Positions 27,925 to 36,900 of a DNA stretch of 64,000 nucleotides are shown in pieces (the stretch's first letter is position 1; the number at the start of each line of letters is the position of its first letter). Source of the DNA: Crocinitomicaceae bacterium (GTDB lineage: Bacteria > Bacteroidota > Bacteroidia > Flavobacteriales_D > Crocinitomicaceae); assembly GCA_016719925.1 (NCBI GenBank), contig JADJYC010000002.1:496001-560000 (forward strand), written 5' to 3'. The position numbers and the translations under genes were made by a program. The notes below the pieces were generated by a model. The model saw only the letters and a program-made list of their open reading frames with translations, made no database searches and was not told where the DNA came from.

Positions 27925-28937
27925 ATGAAATCAATCTTTCTCAAAAAATACGGCAACGCAAAAGAGGCCTTTGAAATCAGAGAAACAAACTCCACGGTTT
28001 GTGGTGATTATGATGTACTGATTGATGTTGAATGCTTTGGTTTGAATTATGCTGAAGTGATGGCGCGCACTGGTTTGTACAAAGCTGCTCCTCCTTTGCC
28101 ATGCGTATTAGGTTATGAAGTTGTGGGAACAATTTCAAAAACCGGTAAAGAAATTTCTCAGAATTTTATTGGTAAACGCGTTGTTGCATTTACACGGTTT
28201 GGTGGCTATGCACAGCAAGTTGTAACACCGTTCAATGCCTGTGCAGAAATTGACAATTTGGATGCCGGAAAAGCTGCTTGTATTGCTGTGCAGTTTGCAA
28301 CAGCTTATTACATGGCTTTTGAAATGTGTAACATTCATGAAGGTGACAAAGTTTTGATACATGCCGCAGCCGGTGGTGTTGGAACAGCACTCATTCAGTT
28401 GTGTAAATTAAAAGGCGCAAAAGTTTACGCCAATGCAGGAGATGATCAAAAAATAAATTATCTGAAAGAACAGGGGGCAGATGAAACGCTGAATTACCGC
28501 AAAGAAGAATATTTCAATTATTATTCTTCCAGAAAAATAAAATTCGATGTGATTTTTAATCCAATTGCCGGCTCCACTTTTAAGAAAGATTATCAGCTCC
28601 TTGACACCGGAGGCCGGTTGGTTTTGTTTGGTGCTTCAGAAAGATCGGGTAAAAAATTCGGAATTCTTTCTACGTTAAATTTCTTAAGAAAAATGGGACT
28701 GATTATTCCCATTTTTCTGGTTGGAAAATCAAGATCACTGATTGGTGTGAACATGCTGCATATCGGAGATGATAAACCAGAAACACTTGCCGATGTATGC
28801 GTGAAGTTGCTGCACTTGTTAAAGAGGGAAAACTGAATCCGCAGGTAGGTGCAATTTTCAAAGCAGAAGAAATCAGTAAAGCTCATGAGTTGCTGGAAAG
28901 CCGGAATTCTACCGGTAAAATTGCAGTTTATTGGTAA
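27925..28937 (+). CDS. Zinc-independent quinone oxidoreductase-like MDR protein, one frameshift
   Basis: 337 residues after adding one A near 28797; without it the frame ends at 28836. The GroES-like N-terminal domain (FGLNYAEVMARTGLY) is followed by a Rossmann domain with VLIHAAAGGVGTALIQLCK, the NADPH-binding motif of quinone reductases. Zinc-binding Cys/His residues of alcohol dehydrogenases are absent. The restored tail is VKEGKLNPQVGAIF, ESRNSTGKIAVYW. Substrate unknown. Confidence 0.88.
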
Positions 28938-29053
28938 CAGTCTGGTGTCCGGTTCATTCTGTTCAGCAGATGCTCATTGCAAATTGGCAAGATTGTTGCA
29001 AACATGCTGATCATTTAAAATTCTATTATCTTTAGTTATCTAATTTAACCTTT

Positions 29054-30259
29054 ATGAAAAAAGCATTACTATTTGTTCTTGGAGGTATGTCAATGATTGC
29101 TTCAGCTCAAAACATGACTGAAAACAAAGTATCATTCACATACATTCAGCTGCCTACAAATCCCATCGCATCTCAATACACACAATTTGAAATAGTAGTT
29201 GTGAAGTCATTTGAGCAAAGTAATCAGGACAGTTTAACTTCCTATCAGATGAAACTGGACAACGCAAATATTCAGTATGAGTCTGCGATGAATGTCTGGA
29301 AAGAACAGAAAAAAAATCTGGACAGAAATTATCTGACGCAATTAGCCAACTGGGAAAAAGCAACCAATGCAGGAACTGTTTCAACCATGCCTGTTGCTCC
29401 AACTTATCCGCTGCAACCGGTAAAACAAGATGTGATTCAGCCAAACATGCATGAAGATCTTCCTGCTGATCAGGTAAACAATATGATCAGTATGGATGGA
29501 TACAGCAAAGGTTCAGGCGGCGCAAAAGTGACGCTGAACTTCAAAGGTATTGGCGGAATTAAAGTAGTTGAAACCAAAAGCGGCAGCGGAACAACTACCA
29601 AATATTCTTACCGTGTTGAATACACCATGCCGGTTGAAATTAAAGTTGAATCTCCTTCACAGGGCGTTATACTCAATACAATTGTTTTAAGTGAGGTACG
29701 TTCATATCCGCTGAAAGATTATGCAAGCAAATATGAATACCAGCTTTGGTATCTGGACAACCAGACACAACTCTGGAGTGAACTTCAAAAACATGCACGC
29801 AGCGTTGCCATGCAGGAAATCACAACTTTCCTGAATAACGCCTGCGGATTTCCAACCCGCACCTGGAGTACAGAAATTCACAGTGTAAAAAGCCACAAAG
29901 ATTTCAATTATGATGATCTGACAACTGCTTACACAACCGCCAAACAAGGATACGATCTGATTTATCAGACCAGAGACAGAAAAAATGCACATGCAAAATT
30001 AACAGAAGCTATTGCCATGTGGAATAAAGCACTCACTGAAAGTAATCCAAATGACAACAAGGCAAGAATCAACGACAAAGTAACTGCGGCACTATATTAC
30101 AACATTGCTGAAGCCTATTTCTGGATGAGTAATTATGATCAGTCTGAGCAATACATCAACAAAGCTTTAAATGCCGGCGTGATGAAATACAAAGATGATG
30201 CAAGAAGATTGCAGGGCGCTATTCAGGATGCAAAAATTCGCTGGAAAGCAAATTTTTAA
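29054..30259 (+). CDS. Exported TPR-like protein of unknown function
   Basis: 401 residues. Signal peptide MKKALLFVLGGMSMIASAQ leads to a mature protein with a Gly/Ser-rich patch (GYSKGSGGAK), a beta-rich middle and a helical C-terminus resembling tetratricopeptide repeats (AALYYNIAEAYFWMSNYDQSE). It is probably periplasmic or on the outer membrane. No enzyme motif is seen. It has its own strong terminator and no close partner. Confidence 0.75.
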   Translation: MKKALLFVLGGMSMIASAQNMTENKVSFTYIQLPTNPIASQYTQFEIVVVKSFEQSNQDSLTSYQMKLDNANIQYESAMNVWKEQKKNLDRNYLTQLANWEKATNAGTVSTMPVAPTYPLQPVKQDVIQPNMHEDLPADQVNNMISMDGYSKGSGGAKVTLNFKGIGGIKVVETKSGSGTTTKYSYRVEYTMPVEIKVESPSQGVILNTIVLSEVRSYPLKDYASKYEYQLWYLDNQTQLWSELQKHARSVAMQEITTFLNNACGFPTRTWSTEIHSVKSHKDFNYDDLTTAYTTAKQGYDLIYQTRDRKNAHAKLTEAIAMWNKALTESNPNDNKARINDKVTAALYYNIAEAYFWMSNYDQSEQYINKALNAGVMKYKDDARRLQGAIQDAKIRWKANF

Positions 30260-30277
30260 AGAAGGTTTTATAAATTT

Positions 30278-30314
30278 AAAAGGGCACCTCGGCTTCGCTC
30301 GGTGCCCTTTTTTT
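30278..30314 (+). terminator. Strong Rho-independent terminator
   Basis: AAAGGGCACC pairs perfectly with GGTGCCCTTT, followed by a T-run. It ends the TPR-like gene. Confidence 0.9.
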
Positions 30315-30397
30315 ATGGTTTATAATGTGCCTTGGTAATTTGACAGTTTCAGGCGTTGGAATCTTTAAATAATTCTCCGTGGATCTCTTTGCTCTCT

Positions 30398-30421
30398 GCT
30401 TGTCCTGAGCTTGTCGAAGGG
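30398..30421. repeat. Widespread intergenic palindromic repeat
   Basis: Contains the complement of CTTCGACAAGCTCAGGACA, a short element found between genes in many unrelated bacteria. Flanked by CTCCGTG words at 30374 and 30424. Confidence 0.65.
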
Positions 30422-30500
30422 CTTCTCCGTGTTAAATATTCACTTATGTATTGACAAAACACATTCCGTCTATACTTAGCGGGAGACAACAAATCAAACA

Positions 30501-30532
30501 AAAAAAGCCCTCCCAAACGGGAAGGCTTTTTC
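30501..30532 (-). terminator. Terminator of metK
   Basis: On the minus strand AAAAAGCCTTCCCG pairs with CGGGAGGGCTTTTT around a TTT loop and ends in T, about 16 nt after the metK stop. Confidence 0.85.
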
Positions 30533-30547
30533 AAAATAAGAGTGAAA

Positions 30548-31805
30548 TTATTTTTTCAGTTTAAACGCTGCCTTTACCTTGTCAACGTAATCTAATTTTT
30601 CCCAGGTAAACAATTCAACTTTCAGCGTTTTCTTTTTACCGTCAGGCATGGTGAATGTTTTGGTTACGGTTTCGTTTTTACGACCCATGTGACCATACGC
30701 TGCAGTTTCACTGTACATTGGTGTTCTCAGTTTCAAACGCTGCTCAATAAAGTATGGACGCATGTCAAATACTTTCTCAACAATTTTTGCAATTTCACCG
30801 TCAGACATTTTCACTTTTGCTGTTCCGTAAGTATTGATGTAGATTCCCATTGGTTTTGCCACACCAATTGCGTAAGAAACCTGCACTAGAACTTCAGAAC
30901 ACACCCCTGCAGCAACTAAGTTTTTTGCAATGTGACGGGTTGCATATGCCGCTGAACGATCTACTTTTGAAGGATCTTTACCAGAGAATGCTCCACCACC
31001 GTGTGCACCTTTTCCACCATACGTATCAACAATGATTTTTCTTCCTGTCAAACCAGTATCACCGTGCGGACCACCGATTACAAATTTTCCGGTTGGGTTG
31101 ATGTGGTATGCAATTTTATCATTGAACAATTTTGCATATTTAGGATAGTTCTTTTTAACACGCGGAATTAAAATATCAATGATGTCTTTTTAATTTTCGG
31201 CAAGCATTTTTGGTTCAGAATCAAAATCATCATGCTGTGTAGAAACAACAATTGCATCAATTCTTACCGGTTGATTTTTGTCGTTGTATTCTAATGTCAC
31301 CTGAGATTTTGCATCCGGGCGCAAATATTTTATTTGTTTGTTTTCTCTTCTCAATGCAGCAAGTTCCAAAAGAATAGCGTGAGCTAAATCCAATGCAAGC
31401 GGCATGTAATTTGGAGTTTCATTGGTTGCATAACCAAACATCATTCCCTGATCACCAGCGCCCTGATCTTCTTTTTTCTTACGCTCAACTCCCTGATTGA
31501 TATCAGCAGATTGTTCGTGAATAGCAGAAAGTACACCGCATGAATTTGCTTCAAACATGTATTCAGATTTGGTATAACCAGATTTTGCGAATTACACCAC
31601 GGGCAATTTCCTGAACATCTAAATAGGCTTTTGATTTTACTTCTCCGGCAAGAACTACCTGACCGGTTGTAACAAGAGTTTCACAAGCTACTTTGCTGTC
31701 CGGGTCAAATGCCAGAAAGTTGTCAATTAATGCGTCTGAGATTTGATCCGCAACTTTATCCGGATGCCCTTCAGAAACTGATTCAGATGTAAATAAGTAT
31801 GACAT
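30548..31805 (-). CDS. metK: S-adenosylmethionine synthase, one frameshift and one in-frame stop
   Basis: About 418 residues in three pieces. Removing one base near 31580 joins GVIRKI to GYTKSEYMFEANS. An in-frame TAA at 31190-31192 then interrupts MLAEN and KDIIDILIPRV. Three A's missing from the two A runs around it would give EKIKKD and remove the stop. Family motifs are all present: EGHPDKVADQISDA, GDQGMMFGYA, GGPHGDTGLTGRK, GKDPSKVDRSAAYA. It makes SAM from Met and ATP. The gene is normally essential, so I read this as data error. Confidence 0.92.
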
Positions 31806-31908
31806 AGAAATTTGGTTTCAATTTTTGAATAGGTGTCAAAATTAGTGTTTTTGAATTATTAATGCTGATATGCACGAAAAAAGGTGGTTACTTTTATTAC
31901 AAAGTGCC

Positions 31909-31916
31909 TAGCTTTG
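31909..31916 (+). promoter_or_regulatory. Putative -7 element TAGCTTTG before the Crp/Fnr gene
   Basis: Matches TAnnTTTG, 22 nt before the ATG at 31938. Confidence 0.45.
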
Positions 31917-31937
31917 AAAGTGTAAAGTGAATGACTG

Positions 31938-32507
31938 ATGCCTGCAAAAATCTTAAAACAAGCCTTTGACTCTTACTTTGTTGCGCCCGTTGAGGCGTGG
32001 CAGGATTTTGCTGCTCATTGCCGTCAACTGGAATTGGACAAAGAATTTATTCTGAAGGATGTTGATTCAGTTGCCAGTGATTTCTACTTCATTATTTCAG
32101 GCAGCATTGGTATTTTTCTCTGGAATGATGATCAGGAAGCTTGTCTTGATTTTGCGCTGGAAAATAATTTTGTAGGAGATTATATGTCAGTACTCACAGG
32201 TAAGCCAACTCCGCTGATTGTTAAAACACTTGAATCTTGTTCATTATTAGCCATTAAAAGAGAAGATTATCTGAAACTTGGTAATACAGAAATAGGAATG
32301 ATACTCATGCGTGCAGCAGCAGAATCTTCATACATTCACAAACAACAGCAGCAAATTGATTTATTGACCAAGACAGCAGGTGAACGTTACAAAGAGCTAA
32401 TTGAAAATCAACCCGAATTGATAAAGCGTATTGCTCAAAAACATCTTGCATCTTATTTAGGAATCACGCCGCAAAGTTTAAGCAGAATCAGAGCCGGATT
32501 GCATTAA
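31938..32507 (+). CDS. Crp/Fnr-family transcriptional regulator
   Basis: 189 residues. The N-terminal cyclic-nucleotide-binding-like jelly roll (FYFIISGSIGIFLW, ENNFVGDYMSVL) is followed by a short helix-turn-helix KHLASYLGITPQSLSRIR. The canonical cAMP-binding Arg-Thr pair is not evident, as in many Bacteroidota members. It is probably a DNA-binding regulator with an unknown effector. It is divergent from metK. Confidence 0.88.
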   Translation: MPAKILKQAFDSYFVAPVEAWQDFAAHCRQLELDKEFILKDVDSVASDFYFIISGSIGIFLWNDDQEACLDFALENNFVGDYMSVLTGKPTPLIVKTLESCSLLAIKREDYLKLGNTEIGMILMRAAAESSYIHKQQQQIDLLTKTAGERYKELIENQPELIKRIAQKHLASYLGITPQSLSRIRAGLH

Positions 32508-32566
32508 TTATCATTTGGTAATTGCTGTTAAACTTTCAATGCTGAACTTTGACAAAAAAATTAAGT

Positions 32567-33637
32567 ATGCGGTTTCTTAATACATGTTTTGTCTTCTGCT
32601 TTGTTTCTGAAATTTTTGCAACACCCGACACCACTTTGGTTCAAAATTATCTCAACGATCAGATAGACAACAAAAATGTATTTGGTGTTCAGATTTCTTT
32701 TCAGCAAAATGATTTTTTGTGGAACACCTCAGCAGGAAATCTAAAACCAGAAGATCCAATTTTTATAGCCAGCACAACCAAACTTTTTATCTCAGCCATT
32801 ACTTTGAAATACATCTCAGACGGCATTTTAAAATTCAGTGACCCTATCAAGAATTATTTGCCAGAAGAAATCATGAATAACCTGCATACATTCAACAGTC
32901 AGGATTTTGCAGATTCAATTACCATTCAGCATTTGCTGGCGCATACTTCAGGTCTGCCCGATTATTTTGGCGACAAACCCGTTGGCAAAAACACTTCACT
33001 GATGGAAGATCTTTTTGAAGGAAAAGACATGGAATGGACAGCAGAATATGCCATAGAACTTTCTAAAACCATGGCTCCACATTTTGCGCCGGGCACACCA
33101 GAAAAAGCATATTACTCAGATACCAATTTTCAGTTGCTGAGTAAAATTCTTGAAAAAATATCCGGCAAAAAAATTGCGGATTTGCTCAAAGAAAAAATTA
33201 CACAACCGCTTGGAATGAAAAGCACATATATGTACACCTCAAAAGAAGATACAACAGCCACATTATTCTACTATAAAAAAGAACATCTCAAAATACCTTT
33301 GGCAATGACATCATTTGGTGCAGACGGAGGGATGGTGTCAACCGGTTCAGATATGCTTAAATTTTTAAATGCATTTTTTGAAGGAACTTATTTTCCAAAA
33401 GAAAAAATTTCAGAACTGTATGTTTGGAACAAAATTATGTTTCCGCTTAACAATGGCATTGGAATGATGATGGCAAAATTCCCCGGCACACCCATGTTTA
33501 TAGGTCACTCAGGACATTCCGGCGCTTTTGCATTTTATGTGCCCGATAAAAAATTATACGTTGCCGGTACGGTGAATCAGGTTGACAAACCAGAGACTTC
33601 TTTTAAAATGCTGGCTAAGATGATGCGGTTTTTTTGA
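32567..33637 (+). CDS. Serine hydrolase of the beta-lactamase / class C PBP family
   Basis: 356 residues from ATG 32567; a TTG six codons upstream is less likely. An N-terminal signal peptide ends near EIFA. The catalytic S-x-x-K is STTK (Ser69), the Tyr motif reads YSDTN, and the third motif is in GHSGHSGAF. Members include esterases and DD-peptidases, so substrate and any antibiotic role cannot be predicted. Location is probably periplasmic. Confidence 0.88.
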   Translation: MRFLNTCFVFCFVSEIFATPDTTLVQNYLNDQIDNKNVFGVQISFQQNDFLWNTSAGNLKPEDPIFIASTTKLFISAITLKYISDGILKFSDPIKNYLPEEIMNNLHTFNSQDFADSITIQHLLAHTSGLPDYFGDKPVGKNTSLMEDLFEGKDMEWTAEYAIELSKTMAPHFAPGTPEKAYYSDTNFQLLSKILEKISGKKIADLLKEKITQPLGMKSTYMYTSKEDTTATLFYYKKEHLKIPLAMTSFGADGGMVSTGSDMLKFLNAFFEGTYFPKEKISELYVWNKIMFPLNNGIGMMMAKFPGTPMFIGHSGHSGAFAFYVPDKKLYVAGTVNQVDKPETSFKMLAKMMRFF

Positions 33638-33935
33638 GGGAAATTAGTTACGTAAATGTGACTCGTTTCACCCTTTCTTTCCTCTTTTTTTAACCATTAT
33701 ACCTAAACCGGTTAATATGCGTGCATAATAATTAGATTCATAGACGAACATGTCTTTTCCTACGCTTAAACTTATAAAATAAAGGCTTTTTGAACATGGG
33801 TAAGATTGACTCGTGTGGTTTAATGTTGTAACTTCTCACTGAACCAATGCTCAAACTATTGTCAGACCTCTACCCCCAGCCTAAAGAATAAGTTTACCCC
33901 TTCTGAAAGTAGTTTGAGCCCCAAAATCAATACCT
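33638..33935. other. Intergenic region before the first adhesin
   Basis: About 300 nt with no recognisable gene, RNA or hairpin. It presumably carries the promoter of the large adhesin gene. Confidence 0.4.
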
Positions 33936-36900
33936 ATGAAAACGCTCATACTTTTACTCACACTTATTTTATTTCAGACTTCGTTTTCACAAATTGGCAA
34001 AGACGGAAATGTAACCATCACCAATACACAAGTGGTGAATGAATACACAACTCTTTCACAAGATGCAATTCCGGGTGATATGACCATCACAGTAAATAAT
34101 TCCGGATTGAATAACGGAGGTAATTTCAGCAGCGCTTTGCAACCCGGTGATCTGATCATGATCATTCAAATTCAGGGAGCAACCATTCAGGGAAATATCA
34201 ATGATATTACCTGGGGTGAAATTCTCAGTTATAATAATTGCGGACTTTTTGAATTCAAAGAAGTGGCAGCTGTACCAAACGGAACACACATTGAATTACA
34301 ATGTCCGGTTGAAAATTCCTATTCACAAAGCGGACACGTGCAAGTTGTGCGTGTACCCAGATATGAAACGTTAACTGTAGACGGCGGAACAATTACTTCA
34401 AATCCCTGGAATGGAATCAGCGGCGGAATAGTTGCCATTGAAGTGAACGGATTAACCACGTTAATTAACGGCGGAAAAATTGATGTTTCCGGTCAGGGAT
34501 TCCGCGGTGGATTAATGGATAATCAAAGCAGCTACGCTGCATTGAATTTTGCTTATCCAAATCAAAATGCAGGTGGTGAAAAAGGAGAAAGTATTGCAGG
34601 GTTTGGTCCTGAATATGCTCCGCTTGGAGGAAGATACGGCCGCGGTGCACCCGCAAACGGTGGAGGTGGTGGTAATGCTCACAACGCCGGTGGTGGTGGT
34701 GGTGCCAATGCCGGTAATGAAATTCCGTGGAACGGTTTGGGAAATCCTTCCAATACAAATCCGGCGTGGACAAATGCGTGGAATTTAGAAGGTGGTGGAT
34801 TTTCTGCCAATCTTTCTTCCGGTGGCGGAAGAGGCGGATATACTTTTTCAGGATCCAATCAAAATGCATTAACGCTTGCTCCCGGCATGGCCGGTTGGGG
34901 CGGAGACAACAGAAGAAATACAGGAGGAATTGGCGGACGTCCGCTTGATTACTCTTCAGGGAGATTGTTCTTTGGTGGTGGTGGCGGTGCTGGTGATGGA
35001 AATAACGGAGCCGGTACAAACGGAGCGTCCGGAGGCGGGATGGTTTATCTGATGACTTACAGCAATGTTGTGGGTACTGGTCAGATTGTTGCCTCCGGAC
35101 AAATGGCTCCACCAACCCCTCCTGCTGGAAATGACGCTCCGGGTGGTGGTGGTGGCGGCGGAACAATTGTTGTCAACGCAAACGGAACTATCTCTTCATC
35201 AATTTCTCTTATTGCCAACGGTGGTGACGGCGGTGATCAGGTGATTGCAACCAATGAGGCAGAAGGACCAGGTGGTGGCGGTGGCGGTGGTTACGTTGCT
35301 TATTCTTTTGGTACTCCAATGACCAATGTTGCAGGTGGCGGAAACGGAACAACCAATTCATTAGCCATGACAGAATTTATTCCCAACGGTGCAACTGCAG
35401 GTGGAAATGGAAGTGTTGCTTTTCCAATTGTAACGCAATTCAACATGAATATTACTGCTGCAAATGATACTGTTTGTTTCAACAATTCAACAACACTTTT
35501 TGCCAACGCAGATGATCCTGCATACACATTCCACATTCAATGGTATGACGAACCGTATGGCGGAAATTTATTACACATTGGTGGTTCTTACACCACACCA
35601 AACTTAACTGCCAACACAACTTATTATCTCAAAGTTTGTCCAAGTATTTCTATTGACAGCGTAACGGTTATTGTAGAACCAAATCCGGTTTTTGGAGTTG
35701 TTCCAACCATGCCAACTTGCTTTGGCGGAACCAACGGATCAGCCACAACAAATTCACTTGGCACGTATTCTTACTTGTGGAGTAACGGACAAACAACTGC
35801 TGTAGCAACAGGATTATCTGCAGGATTTTATACAGTTCAGGCAACAACAAATGCAGGTTGTACAAGCACACAAAATTTTAATATTGTTCAACCCAATCCA
35901 ATGAACATTAATTTCAGCGGAACACCTGCTTTGTGTTTTAATGACCCAAGCGGAACATTAACGGCCACAGCAGGTGGCGGAACAGCTCCTTACAATTACA
36001 ATTGGGTTTCTCCTGCTGTTATTGGTCAGACAATTACCAATGTGCCAAATGGAAATTACACCGTGAATGTGGTTGACGCAAATGGTTGTACACTATCTGC
36101 TAATGGATCTGTTACCAGTCCGCTGCCAGTTACTCCAACAATTCTTTCATTGAATGATGTAAGTTGTAACGGTGGTGCAAATGGAAATTTAACTGTTGGT
36201 ATTTCAGGTGGTACTGCTCCTTATCAAATTGACTGGCTGACGCTCACCAATGACTCAACATTCATGGATAATTTAATTGCCGGAAATTATGTAGCAGAAA
36301 TTACAGATGCAAATAATTGTACCGGATCAGTAGTTGCAACAATTTCTGAACCGGCTCCGTTCATTGGTAATTTAGTAGTAGTTGCAAATGAAACCTGCTC
36401 CAATGGAAACGGTGTGGCGTTTGCTGCAACATCAGGCGGAATTGGTGTATTAACTTACAACTGGACACCAGCAGTTTCAGTTTCCAACATTGCAACAAAT
36501 CTCAGCGCAGGTCCAATCCAGGTTATCGTGCAAGATGAAAACGGATGTATATTTTCAGACAACGCTGTGATTACAAATTTTGCAACAGGTGATGTTACAG
36601 TTGCAACATTATCTCCGGTGAGCTGTGCAGGAGGAAGTGATGGTGAGGCAACGGTGACAATGACCGGCGGAACTGGTCCGTTCAATTATTCCTGGTCATG
36701 TGTTTGTCCAAACAGTAATACCGCGTCTAATTTATCAGCCGGAAATTATTCAGTTGTTGTTACCGACGTTCACGGTTGTGTTGATTCAACAGATGTAACA
36801 ATTTCAGAAATTCCGCAATTGGTATTATCAACCGCAACGGTAATTACTCCAAATTGCAACGGCTATCATGACAGATCAATTTCTCTTCAAACAACAGGCG

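Noticed and set aside
30349..30534. Minus-strand frame with SPSTSSGQAESK
   Set aside because: This is the translation of the intergenic palindromic repeat and a terminator, not a gene.
32567..33637. Antibiotic-resistance beta-lactamase
   Set aside because: The S-x-x-K family includes many esterases and peptidases; nothing here specifies beta-lactam hydrolysis.
34465..35166. Long minus-strand open frame inside the first adhesin gene
   Set aside because: It is His/Arg-rich text produced by the complement of Gly-rich codons; the plus-strand protein has clear domains and signal peptide.
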